Origin: Pseudomonas sp. S06B 330
GTDB lineage: Bacteria; Pseudomonadota; Gammaproteobacteria; Pseudomonadales; Pseudomonadaceae
NCBI RefSeq assembly: GCF_002845275.2
Contig: NZ_CP088149.1
Span: forward strand, 2,662,501 to 2,726,500
DNA length: 64,000 nt
Direction of reading: 5' to 3'
The translations under genes were made by a program, and so were the position numbers. Position 1 is the stretch's first letter. Every line of letters starts with the position of its first letter. Below, one piece after another: positions 53,853-63,300 of the stretch. The notes under the pieces were generated by a model. That model saw only the letters and a list, made by a program, of their open reading frames with translations, ran no database searches and had not been told where the DNA came from.

Positions 53853-54722
53853 ATGAACCCGTTTGCCAAACTGATTCGTTTGACCGGCTTTGGCCTGTTG
53901 CCCCTGTTGGCCTGCACTCAGGTTTCTGCACAATCGTCGTTGAGTATCGGTCTGATTCCTTCCGAGGACTCCCAGGCCATGATCGAAAGCAGCAAGCAGG
54001 TCCTGGCGGATCTGGAGCGCCAGCTGGGTATGCCCGTCAAGCCGTTCGTAGCCACCGACTACAACGGCGTGATCGAAGCGCTGCGCGCCGGCAAGCTCGA
54101 CGTGGCCTACCTGGGCCCGTTCTCATACGTCTTGGCCCATCAGGTAGCAGGTGTGGATGCGTTCGCTGTCGCCGTCACCAAAAAGGCCGGCAAGAGTGCC
54201 TACCGCAGCCAGATCGTGGCGCGCAAGGACAGCGGCATCAAACAGCTGAGCGACCTCAAGGGCCATACGTTCGCCTTCGTCGATCCAAGCTCTGCCTCTG
54301 GTCACCTGTTTCCCAAGGCCGGCTTGGAAGCGGCGGGCTATCAACCGGACAAACTATTCTCACGGGTGATCTTCTCTGGCTCCCATGACGCCAGCATCCT
54401 CGCGGTGGCCAACCGTAAGGTCGATGCCGCTGCGGTCGCTGACCGTATCTACGCCTCCGCTGTAGCCCAGGGCCAAGTTAAACCGGACGAGCTGCAGATC
54501 GTCTGGTCATCAGCCGACATTCCCGAATCACCGATGGTTTGGCGCCAGGACCTGGACCCGGCGCTGAAGCAGAAACTGGCAGCGGCCATGGCCAATATCA
54601 AGGACGTACCCTGGGGGGATCAGGGCCAGCTCAACGGTTTTCAGCCCACCACCGATGCCGCCTATGATGTGGTGCGCGAAACCGCCAAGGTCCTCGATCT
54701 CGACCTGCGGAGCATGAAATGA
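53853..54722 (+). CDS. phnD: Phosphonate-type ABC transporter substrate-binding protein
   Basis: A 289-residue binding protein of the PhnD family. Signal sequence MNPFAKLIRLTGFGLLPLLACTQVSA; LLAC could be a lipobox, or signal peptidase I may cut after VSA. Core motifs are LSIGLIPSEDSQAMIES, VATDYNGVIEALRAGKLDVAYLGPFSYVLA and LKGHTFAFVDPSSASGHLFP, the phosphonate-binding serine/threonine region. The stop overlaps the phnC start as ATGA. The substrate may be an organophosphonate or phosphite. Confidence 0.92.
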   Translation: MNPFAKLIRLTGFGLLPLLACTQVSAQSSLSIGLIPSEDSQAMIESSKQVLADLERQLGMPVKPFVATDYNGVIEALRAGKLDVAYLGPFSYVLAHQVAGVDAFAVAVTKKAGKSAYRSQIVARKDSGIKQLSDLKGHTFAFVDPSSASGHLFPKAGLEAAGYQPDKLFSRVIFSGSHDASILAVANRKVDAAAVADRIYASAVAQGQVKPDELQIVWSSADIPESPMVWRQDLDPALKQKLAAAMANIKDVPWGDQGQLNGFQPTTDAAYDVVRETAKVLDLDLRSMK

Positions 54723-55513
54723 TCCGCGTGCGCGGCCTGCGCAAGGGCTATGCAAGCAATCCGGTGCTCAAGGGCATTGACCTGGATATCGGCGCCGGCG
54801 AGTTCGTTGTGGTGCTGGGCCAGTCCGGTGCCGGCAAGTCGACGTTGCTGCGTTGCATGAACCGCCTGGTGCAGGCTGATAGCGGTGAATTGCAGGTGGC
54901 GGGCATCGACGCCATGGGCGCAGGGTGCCCGCGCGATCTGCGCCGGCAGGTGGCGATGATCTTTCAGCATCACAATGTCGTGCCGCGCCTGTCGGTCCTC
55001 AAGAACGTACTGACCGGGCGCTTGGGTTCGTTGTCGACCCTGGCCTCGGTGTTGCAGCTGTTCCGTCGCGGCGATGAGGCACTGGCGCGCAATTGCCTGC
55101 AACAGGTTGACCTGCAGCACAAGGCCGAGGCACGCACCGATTCACTCTCGGGTGGGCAACGGCAACGGGTTGGCATCGCCCGTGCGTTGGCACAACGGCC
55201 CAAGGTGATCCTCGCCGATGAGCCGGTGGCCAGCCTGGACCCAAAGACCGCGCGCCGGGTGATGCAATACCTGCGTGATGCCACCCGTGAGCAGGGCATC
55301 ACCGTGGTGTGCAACCTGCATCAAGTGGATCTGGCCGAGGAATTTGGCGACCGCATCATCGGTCTGGCCCAAGGCCGGCTGGTGTTTGACAGCCAGCATG
55401 AGGTTCTCGACGAGGCCAGCCTGCAGCGTATCTACCCACAACCGGAGCGGGTAGAGGAAGGGCAGCACGTCGCGGTTGCCGTGGCGCGGTTACATCTGCA
55501 AGGAGGGCTTTGA
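54719..55513 (+). CDS. phnC: Phosphonate-type ABC transporter ATP-binding protein
   Basis: A 264-residue ABC ATPase. Walker A is GQSGAGKST, the Q-loop region is FQHHNVVPRLSVLKNVLTGR (diagnostic of PhnC), the signature is LSGGQRQRVGIARAL and Walker B is VILADEPVASLD. Translationally coupled to phnD and followed closely by phnE. Confidence 0.95.
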   Translation: MIRVRGLRKGYASNPVLKGIDLDIGAGEFVVVLGQSGAGKSTLLRCMNRLVQADSGELQVAGIDAMGAGCPRDLRRQVAMIFQHHNVVPRLSVLKNVLTGRLGSLSTLASVLQLFRRGDEALARNCLQQVDLQHKAEARTDSLSGGQRQRVGIARALAQRPKVILADEPVASLDPKTARRVMQYLRDATREQGITVVCNLHQVDLAEEFGDRIIGLAQGRLVFDSQHEVLDEASLQRIYPQPERVEEGQHVAVAVARLHLQGGL

Positions 55514-55515
55514 CG

Positions 55516-56340
55516 ATGAACAATCAGTCTTCGGCTTACCGCTGGATGGTCAGCACTCCCGACACCGCGCGTGGCTGGCTGGTCACTGGCGCCTGGGTGC
55601 TGCTGGCTGTATTGCTGCTGCACTGGAGCGCCCAAGGCACGCAGTTGAGCTGGACAGAGTTGAGTAACGGCGTGCCGCAGATCGGTGACTTTCTGGCCCG
55701 CTCGATGCCGCCAGACCTGAGCATTTTGCCGCGCTTATGGCAGCCGGCAGTGGAGACCTTGCAGATCGCCTTGTGGGGCACGTTGCTGGGGATTGTCTTT
55801 GCCATCCCCCTGGCGTTTCTGGCTGCGCGCAACCTGCAGCGCAATCGCTGGGTGTATGCCGGTACCCGGCAGTTGCTCAATGTCATTCGCAGTATCAATG
55901 AGCTGATTCTTGCTCTGGTGTTCGTCTCGGCCGTTGGTCTAGGCCCGTTTCCAGGGGTCCTGGCCCTGGCGCTGCACGGGGTGGGCATGCTCGGCAAGTT
56001 CTTTGCCGACAGTATCGAAGAAATCGACCAAGGGCCGATTGAGGCGCTGCAAGCCACTGGCGCCAGACCACTGCAGGTGATCGTCTTCGGGGTGATCCCG
56101 CAGGTCATCACCGCCTGGATTGCCGTGGTGCTGTACCGCTTCGAGGTCAACTTGCGTTCGGCAACCGTGCTGGGCATGGTTGGGGCGGGGGGGCTGGGTT
56201 TTGAGCTGGTCAGCAGCCTGAAGCTGTTCAAGTACCAAGAGACGGCGACGTGCATCATCGTCATCACCTTGATGGTGGTGGCCGCAGACCTGGTGTCCAG
56301 CCGTCTGCGCCGCCGCATTCAAGGCGATAGCCAGCATTAG
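55516..56340 (+). CDS. phnE: Phosphonate-type ABC transporter permease
   Basis: A 274-residue inner-membrane protein from ATG 55516 (AGGAGG precedes it; a TTG at 55510 is also in frame). Six membrane segments and the EAA-type motif GPIEALQATGARPLQVIVFGVIPQ fit PhnE. LWGTLLGIVFAIPLAFLAARN is another family block. It completes the DCE transporter. Confidence 0.92.
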   Translation: MNNQSSAYRWMVSTPDTARGWLVTGAWVLLAVLLLHWSAQGTQLSWTELSNGVPQIGDFLARSMPPDLSILPRLWQPAVETLQIALWGTLLGIVFAIPLAFLAARNLQRNRWVYAGTRQLLNVIRSINELILALVFVSAVGLGPFPGVLALALHGVGMLGKFFADSIEEIDQGPIEALQATGARPLQVIVFGVIPQVITAWIAVVLYRFEVNLRSATVLGMVGAGGLGFELVSSLKLFKYQETATCIIVITLMVVAADLVSSRLRRRIQGDSQH

Positions 56341-56453
56341 GGCGCTGCACGCGTGTATATCCGTTCTTTCAATGCAAGCCTTGATTCAATCTATTTGAGC
56401 GAAGGTTGTTCGGCCCCGACTATGTCCCAGCCAGAACAACAAAGGAAACCACC

Positions 56454-57545
56454 ATGTCTGCCTATTTCCATAATCCGGTAGCCACTTGCTTCGGCAGCGG
56501 CAGCCTCAATCAACTCAGTACGCTGACCGAGCGCCAGAACGTCGCGCTGGTAACGTTCCCCGAAGCACGCGCTCTGGGGCTTATCGATCGCGTCCAGGCG
56601 TTGCTGGGCGAACGCCTGGTGTACATCGTCGAAGACGTCCAACCCAACCCGGACGTGGCCCAGTTGCGCAGCACCTACGAGCGCTTTTGGGCTGAGGCCG
56701 AGGATTGCCAGACGGTCATCGCCCTGGGTGGGGGCAGTGCCATCGACACCGCCAAGGCCCTGATCGTCGGTACTGATTCCGGGCAATTTGATGAGTTGCT
56801 TGGTTTACTGGCGCTGGGCCAACCCTTCACCCCTGCTCGCAGCAAAGCCCTGATCGCTATCCCGACCACGGCTGGAACCGGCAGTGAAGTCACCCCCTGG
56901 GCAACTCTCTGGGATAGCGCTGCGCAGAAGAAATACTCCCTGCACCTGGAGTGCACCTGGCCGAAGCTGGCAATTGTCGACCCTGAGCTGATGCTCACAG
57001 TACCGCCGGCGGTCACGGTGTCCACTGGGCTGGACGCACTGTCCCATGCCCTGGAGGCGATCTGGAACGTCAACGCCAACCCGCTCTCCGACACCTTCGC
57101 AGTGTCGGCGATAGAAGACATCCTCGACTGTCTGCCCAAGCTGCAACGTGACCTGAGCAATCGTGACCTGCGCGCGCGCATGGCGCTGGCGGCGCTCAAG
57201 GCTGGCATGGCGTTTTCCAACACCAAGACTGCGTTGGCGCACGCCATTTCCTACGAAATGACCCTGCGTCACGGCCTTCCCCATGGTATCGCCTGCTCGT
57301 TCTCCTTGCCGCTGGTGCTGGGCCTGGCGTGGGGCCGCGACAGTGCGCGCGACTGTACGTTGCAGCGGGTCTTCGGCCCGGATCTGGAGCAGGCGCGCGC
57401 ACGTCTGCGCGAGTTCCTTCAGAGCCTTGGGGTCAAGACTGACTTCGCCGACTACGGCGTCGATGCCGACGAGGCCCAGGCGATGATCGCCCACGCCCTG
57501 CAGGGCGCCCGGGGGAAAAATTTCATCGGTGCCCGCGCCGTCTGA
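56454..57545 (+). CDS. Iron-containing alcohol dehydrogenase, phosphonate-associated
   Basis: A 363-residue group III Fe-ADH from ATG 56454 (AAAGGA upstream). NAD-binding GGGSAIDTAKAL, PTTAGTGSEVTPWATLWD, the iron ligand segment GLDALSHALEAIWN and RHGLPHGIACSFSLP are present. It is 113 bases after phnE on the same strand. It resembles phosphonoacetaldehyde reductases of phosphonate metabolism (PhpC/FomC type), so it may interconvert 2-hydroxyethylphosphonate and phosphonoacetaldehyde. No PhnX or PhnW is in the window, so the following step is missing here. Confidence 0.85.
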   Translation: MSAYFHNPVATCFGSGSLNQLSTLTERQNVALVTFPEARALGLIDRVQALLGERLVYIVEDVQPNPDVAQLRSTYERFWAEAEDCQTVIALGGGSAIDTAKALIVGTDSGQFDELLGLLALGQPFTPARSKALIAIPTTAGTGSEVTPWATLWDSAAQKKYSLHLECTWPKLAIVDPELMLTVPPAVTVSTGLDALSHALEAIWNVNANPLSDTFAVSAIEDILDCLPKLQRDLSNRDLRARMALAALKAGMAFSNTKTALAHAISYEMTLRHGLPHGIACSFSLPLVLGLAWGRDSARDCTLQRVFGPDLEQARARLREFLQSLGVKTDFADYGVDADEAQAMIAHALQGARGKNFIGARAV

Positions 57546-57554
57546 CGTTCGCCG

Positions 57555-57579
57555 ACCGCCTTGGCGCCCAGTAGGCGGT
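57555..57579. terminator. Weak hairpin between Fe-ADH and membrane protein genes
   Basis: ACCGCCT (57555-57561) pairs with AGGCGGT (57573-57579) over an 11-base loop in the 38-base gap between converging stops. No clear T-run. Weak support as a bidirectional terminator. Confidence 0.35.
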
Positions 57580-57583
57580 TGCA

Positions 57584-58513
57584 TCAAAATTGCTCTCGTG
57601 CCGTCTGCGCGGCTAACTCGGCCTCACGCTTGGCGATGGCGGCTTCCAGCTCGGGGGAACGCTTGGCCCATTGCTCGGGCGGCAGGGGTTTGGACCATTC
57701 GATGATGGCGGGGTAGGTCAGGTCTGGAGGCGGATTCAGTTTCCAGCGTTCAAGTACGTCTATCAGTAGCGTGTTAAAAATGAAAATCCCACAGAAGCCT
57801 TCCCAAAATGCTGTTACAAGCCAACCCCTCAACTTCGCAGCCTTGATAAGGTTGTCCAGATAGGTGGCCCATATGCCTTTAGATCTGTCGAAGCGTGCAG
57901 TCTGATCATCAACTGCATCCGGCCCAATCTCCATGTAACTGCGCATGCACTCCCACAGCGCCATGGCGGTGGTGCCACCCCCACAGTTAAAGCCCAGCGA
58001 GAAATGCTTGTTATCGTCTTTGGCCTGCGGGTCGGGGTTCTCAAAGCCGATGATCAATAAGCCCATCGTTGCTTTACCTGCCTGGCTCACCGACGAATGT
58101 TGCGTCGCCGCCGCCGTCACGCTTTCCCAAGGGACAATCCAGTACTCGCCATCTGCTTGCGGTACACACACCTCGCGGCGTTGTCGGTTGAAACGTACGG
58201 GGAGTGGCACTTCGCGGAAGAGGCCCTGGATTACAAAGCAGATAGGGAGGCCTGTAATACAAGCCCCCAATATCAGTGCGTCAGGATCATTGAGACCGTA
58301 GGCCAGCCCCAAAAACAACATCACTATTGGCCATATCCCCATCACCGCCGAACCGATGCTGTAATTACCGATATCGAGAAACACCTCGTTCTTGCGCCAA
58401 ATGGTGTTGAGCACATCTGAGGGATTTTCACCGGTGGGGATTGGCAAGGGGGCCAAGTAGTCGTTGCGTGAAAACAGCCGTTTTTTTGTGGTACCTGCCG
58501 GTGGCGTACTCAT
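57584..58513 (-). CDS. DUF6708-like membrane protein, copy A (third in operon)
   Basis: A 309-residue protein, last of three paralogues. A near-constant N-terminus (KRLFSRNDYLAPLPIPTG) precedes a hydrophobic pair (about 50-95), a soluble block (about 96-200: EVPLPVRFNRQRREVCVPQA, GLLIIGFENPDPQAKDDNKH, FNCGGGTTAMALWECMRSYM), then another hydrophobic segment and PPPDLTYPAIIEWSKPLPPE. The part from about 203 to 262 differs from copies B and C (VDDQTARFDRSKGIWATYLD). I recall the soluble block from proteins labelled DUF6708, found downstream of type VI effectors. Probably an immunity or accessory protein of the VasX-like toxin. Joined to copy B by a 4-base overlap. Confidence 0.72.
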   Translation of the reverse strand: MSTPPAGTTKKRLFSRNDYLAPLPIPTGENPSDVLNTIWRKNEVFLDIGNYSIGSAVMGIWPIVMLFLGLAYGLNDPDALILGACITGLPICFVIQGLFREVPLPVRFNRQRREVCVPQADGEYWIVPWESVTAAATQHSSVSQAGKATMGLLIIGFENPDPQAKDDNKHFSLGFNCGGGTTAMALWECMRSYMEIGPDAVDDQTARFDRSKGIWATYLDNLIKAAKLRGWLVTAFWEGFCGIFIFNTLLIDVLERWKLNPPPDLTYPAIIEWSKPLPPEQWAKRSPELEAAIAKREAELAAQTAREQF

Positions 58514-59451
58514 GTCTCGTCCACAGGCTGCATCTGCACGGCTAATTCGGCCTCACGCTTGGCGATGGCGGCTTCCAGCTCGGGGGAGCGCTTGGCCCAT
58601 TGCTCGGGCGGCAGGGGTTTGGACCATTCGATGATGGCGGGGTAGGTCAGGTCTGGAGGCGGGTATAACTTTTTTCTTTGTAGGTAGGTGGCCAAAGGTG
58701 CGTTGAAAATAAATACCCCAACTAAACCCTCCCACAATATCGTCAGAATCCAACCGCGAGTTTTAGCTTTATCACTCATGTAATCGATGTAGTAGCGCAG
58801 GCTCCCGCCTGAGTTAAGTGCAGCCGCCTCCGGCGCTGCATCCGGCCCAATCTCCATGTAACTGCGCATGCACTCCCACAGCGCCATGGCGGTGGTGCCA
58901 CCCCCACAGTTAAAGCCCAGCGAGAAATGCTTGTTATCGTCTTTGGCCTGCGGGTCGGGGTTCTCAAAGCCGATGATCAACAAGCCCATCGTTGCTTTAC
59001 CTGCCTGGCTCACCGACGAATGTTGCGTCGCCGCCGCCGTCACGCTTTCCCAAGGGACAATCCAGTATTCGCCATCTGCTTGCGGTACACATACCTCGCG
59101 GCGTTGCCGGTTAAAGCGCACGGGTAAGGGCACCTCGCGGAACAGGCCCTGAATTAAAAACAACGTAGGAATCCCAATGATGAAGGCAGTCATGATCGCA
59201 AATAGGTGCATGTCGTCAGGATCATTTCTGAACAGATACCCCATGAACGCAAACAGCATTACCATTGGCCATAGCACCATCACCGCCGAACCGATGCTGT
59301 AGTTACCGATATCGAGAAATACCTCATTCTTGCGCCAAATGGTGTTGAGCACATCCGAGGGTTTTCGACCGGTGGGGATGGGTAATGGGGCCAAGTAGTC
59401 ATTGCGCGAAAATATACGCTTTTTCGTCGTGCCTGCCGGTTGCGTACTCAT
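58510..59451 (-). CDS. DUF6708-like membrane protein, copy B
   Basis: A 313-residue paralogue. It matches copy C almost exactly outside the first membrane hairpin: the N-terminal 57 residues, the soluble block and the whole C-terminus to VQMQPVDET are nearly identical, at DNA level too. Its first hydrophobic pair (VLWPMVMLFAFMGYLFRNDP to IGIPTLFLIQGLF) is its own and is five residues longer than in C. Start and stop overlap the neighbours as ATGA. Same proposed role as copy A. Confidence 0.72.
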   Translation of the reverse strand: MSTQPAGTTKKRIFSRNDYLAPLPIPTGRKPSDVLNTIWRKNEVFLDIGNYSIGSAVMVLWPMVMLFAFMGYLFRNDPDDMHLFAIMTAFIIGIPTLFLIQGLFREVPLPVRFNRQRREVCVPQADGEYWIVPWESVTAAATQHSSVSQAGKATMGLLIIGFENPDPQAKDDNKHFSLGFNCGGGTTAMALWECMRSYMEIGPDAAPEAAALNSGGSLRYYIDYMSDKAKTRGWILTILWEGLVGVFIFNAPLATYLQRKKLYPPPDLTYPAIIEWSKPLPPEQWAKRSPELEAAIAKREAELAVQMQPVDET

Positions 59452-60374
59452 GTCTCGTCCACAGGCTGCATCTGCACGGCTAATTCGGCCTCACGCTTGG
59501 CGATGGCGGCTTCCAGCTCGGGGGAGCGCTTGGCCCATTGCTCGGGCGGCAGAGGTTTGGACCATTCGATGATGGCGGGGTAGGTCAGGTCTGGAGGCGG
59601 GTATAACTTTTTTCTTTGTAGATAGGTGGCCAAAGGTGCGTTGAAAATAAATACCCCAACTACACCCTCCCACAATATCGTCAGAATCCAACCGCGAGTT
59701 TTAGCTTTATCGCTCATGTAATCGATGTAGTAGCGCAGGCTCCCGCCTGAGTTAAGTGCAGCCGCCTCCGGCGCTGCATCCGGCCCAATCTCCATGTAAC
59801 TGCGCATGCATTCCCATAACGCCATGGCGCTGGTGCCACCCCCACAGTTAAAGCCCAGCGAGAAATGCTTGTTATCGTCTTTGGCCTGCGGGTCGGGGTT
59901 CTCAAAGCCGATGATCAATAAGCCCATCGTTGCTTTACCTGCCTGGCTCACCGACGAATGTTGCGTCGCCGCCGCCGTCACGCTTTCCCAAGGGACAATC
60001 CAGTACTCGCCATCTGCTTGCGGTACACACACCTCACGGCGTTGCCGGTTGAAACGCACGGGTAAGGGCACCTCGCGAAACAGGCCCTGGATTACAAACA
60101 TGATCGGGATGCCCACAATGATTAGTCCGCCTCCCAATATTAGAGAGTTAGACGTGATGTAATACATAAGCGCAAATAGCATTGCCATTGACCATATGAC
60201 CATCACCGCCGAGCCGATGCTGTAGTTACCGATATCGAGAAACACCTCATTCTTGCGCCAAATAGTGTTGAGCACATCCGAGGGTTTTCGACCGGTGGGG
60301 ATGGGCAGTGGTGCCAAGTAGTCATTGCGCGAAAATATCCGCTTTTTTGTGGTGCCTGCCGGTGGCGTACTCAT
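59448..60374 (-). CDS. DUF6708-like membrane protein, copy C (first behind the toxin)
   Basis: A 308-residue paralogue whose ATG overlaps the toxin stop codon (ATGA), so it is translated directly behind it. The first hydrophobic pair (VIWSMAMLFALMYYITSNSL to IMFVIQGLF) differs from B and A; the rest follows B. Immediate coupling to the toxin gene makes an immunity function most likely for this copy. Confidence 0.74.
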   Translation of the reverse strand: MSTPPAGTTKKRIFSRNDYLAPLPIPTGRKPSDVLNTIWRKNEVFLDIGNYSIGSAVMVIWSMAMLFALMYYITSNSLILGGGLIIVGIPIMFVIQGLFREVPLPVRFNRQRREVCVPQADGEYWIVPWESVTAAATQHSSVSQAGKATMGLLIIGFENPDPQAKDDNKHFSLGFNCGGGTSAMALWECMRSYMEIGPDAAPEAAALNSGGSLRYYIDYMSDKAKTRGWILTILWEGVVGVFIFNAPLATYLQRKKLYPPPDLTYPAIIEWSKPLPPEQWAKRSPELEAAIAKREAELAVQMQPVDET

Positions 60375-63300
60375 GTCTTGTCCTTGGGTTGCAGGTAATA
60401 GGCACCGGGTCGATCTGCGCCCAGCCCATACCTCGGCACACTATCCAGTTCCGGTGTCGGGTCGTCCCGCAGGGCAACCACGCCGCCGCTGTCATTCAAC
60501 GTAAAGGCGAGCCCCCGTTCACCACCGATGAAGGTGTCGGCACCCAGCATCGCGATCAAGGGGGTGCGGTACCACAAGCGCAGGGAGACAGTACTGGGTT
60601 GTGTACTAAGAACACCTGGTTCTGTGTTGAAGGGCCCGCTCAGGCGCAAGCCTTGACCTTCCTTGGCCGGTATCCAGCAACAGCTGCTGCTGGGTAGCCA
60701 GTGCGGGACCATATTCCGCCAAGGTCTGGGCGGCTGACGATTTTTGCTCAGGCTGTTTTTGATCAGGTAGCGGTGGCGCTGGGTATCCACTGGGTCACCG
60801 ATCAGGCTCAGTCCCAGGTAGACGCTGCTGGGCTCAGCCCCTGGCAGGTCGATGGTCAGGCAGTCGATGGAGCTGATGGACGTCAGTCCTGAAGGTCCAT
60901 TGGCGCTGCCTACCTCCGAACGGCTCTCCATGCTCACTCGAGGTGTATACAGGATGCCGTACAGGTGGTTGAGTTCGCTTTGTTGGGCCTTGGCCGCGAT
61001 AGGCTCCAGATTGCCCGCCCGTGCTTTTGACCAGCAGCAGGCGCTGAGGAAGTTTTGCAGTGGCGTTTGCTGAAAGAACCAGGTGATCAGGTACAGCACG
61101 CCCAGCGCGGCAATGATCCAGTTCAGCGGGCCCATGTACAGCGAATAGCGCATGATGGCGGTTTCCACTTCCACTAAACCCGCCAAGGCTTTGCCCGTTT
61201 GTACTACGCCCAATAACGCCTGGGCTCCATAGGCCGTTACCTGGCCCGAGACCACGGCCAGGCGCATCTCCAGCCAAGGATCGACTTGTGTTTGCGCACT
61301 TTCTAACTGTGTTTGCAGCGACTTGTACTCTTCCGCCGCCGCACCCAGTGACAGTCCACCAATCACCGCACCAAACAGGGTCAGGGTTGGAGCCGGAGAG
61401 CCAAAGAAATAGAACCGATCCTTCTTCAGCCCCAACCGTACCTGATTATCAACCACCGCCGTCAACGCCGCACCAGCATACAAAGCCGCAGAAATAGTGT
61501 CGTTAACACGCCGGTCGTCCATTCCCTCCACGGTCTCAGCCTGACTCAGATAATTGCTCGCGTTGAACGAGTTCAGCAGCAAGGCCGCCAGGGGGACGAC
61601 TCCACCGCTATGGGTCACAAAGGTGGAGTTCGTAATCCCTGCCACGCGCCCGGCTCCAATGGCTTCCCCTGTGGCGCGGGCCCAGCGGGTCAGGCCTTCG
61701 GCTTTTTGCCCCAGTAACGTCCAGATCTGGCGGCCACCTTCGGTCACGAACTGCAAGCGCGCTTCGCTGCCCAGGCGCGCGGCAACGAAAATGCCGAGCC
61801 AGGCCGTGCTGAAGGTTTTCTGCTCTTTGAGCAACAGCAACGCCGCGGCCAGGCGGTTGACCAGCACGCTCCATGGGCCGTTGGCGTCCCGGGCCATGGC
61901 CGCGAGGTCGTTGATGATCGGCAGGGTCAGAGGGGCCAGGGCCTGATGGGTGGCGGTGATGTTCTCGGCGGCCAGCGCCGCCAGCAACTCGCCCAGGCGC
62001 GTGCTGCTGTTCATGGCCGCATCGAGCGAAGGCGTCCAGGCGCGGAAGAGGTGTGTCAGTGCGCCGCCATCGGCGGCCCGCACATAGTCGGCATATTGTT
62101 CGGCGCCCTGTGCCCGAATGCATTGGGCGCTCAGGCAGCCCGTGGCCAGCTCGGTCAACCAGAGCCGTGTGTTCAGGTCATGGTAATCGACAAACCAGGT
62201 GCCATTGGCGGAACGCTTGAGGAACACGCCGCGGTCGCTGAACAGTGCTTGATGGCGTTGTTCGATCTGTTGGAAATGGCTGGGGGCGGTGGTTTCGAGC
62301 CAGGTGTTCATCGCCTCCAGGTCGATGTATTCACTCACCTTGGCACTGAGGAAGTCGTTATCGCGGTTGGCCTGTTTTTCGGCGCGGTATTCGCGCACCA
62401 GGTGTTCTGCTTCGGGGTACAGGTCGGCCGGTATAAAGGCGCGCACGGGCGCTACGATACGGGCAATACGCGCATCGCGGGTGCTGGCTTCAACCCGGCT
62501 GGGCTGGCCGCCGTAGCGGCGGGCCTGGGTTTCAGCCCTGAGCGCCTCATCCAGCTGATGCTGGGTGTCGAGCATGACCTTGCCCTGCTCGGGGGTGAGG
62601 CTGATATCACGCCCCTTGTAGCGGTAGTTGAGGGTACCCGCCAACTCAGCCCCGTCTTCGCTGACCAGGCTGCGCACAAACCCACCGATGCTCAGGCGCA
62701 GGGTGTTATCAGCGATCCACTGTTGGTGACGCGCTTCCAGCCACTCCTGCTCATGGTTGATATCGCGCAGCACGCCGAGGTCATCGTCCAGGCAGGCAAA
62801 GACAGGAAACAAGCCATTGGCCTGGGCCTTGGCGGTTTCCAGCCAATCCTGAGTGCGCTGGCCCTCCCAGCGTTCGGCGCTCCACTCGCCCGGCGCTTCG
62901 TCGCTGGCGTCGGGGTGTTGGCCAATGACCCTTTCCCGTTCTCGTGCGCGGTGCATCGCCGTGGTGTAGGCGTTGATGTTATGGGTTGTCGGCGATTTCA
63001 TCGCCGCCGCGCCCAGTGCGTCGGTATCGTCGCCGCCGCGCTTTTGATCGGCCTTCATCGACCGGGCGTAGGTGGACGGGATCAGTTCGGCCATCACCTG
63101 CTCAGCATCGGCCAGCGCAGGGCAATGAGGCGCTTGCAGCTCGTTGGCCACCGTGCGCAAGGCCACGTGGCGCATGTGCGCGTTGCGCTGGGCACTGCTG
63201 TCGCTCAACGCCTGGCAGTGTTCCGGGGGCAGGGGGTACTCGCAGTAGAGCATCCAGGCGTTATGGATCTTTTTCAGCGCCAGGCCCGCCAAGGTGCCGC

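Noticed and set aside
52794..57545. Phosphite oxidation (ptx) locus
   Set aside because: The transporter and LysR order is similar, but the last gene is an iron alcohol dehydrogenase, not the D-2-hydroxyacid-type phosphite dehydrogenase PtxD.
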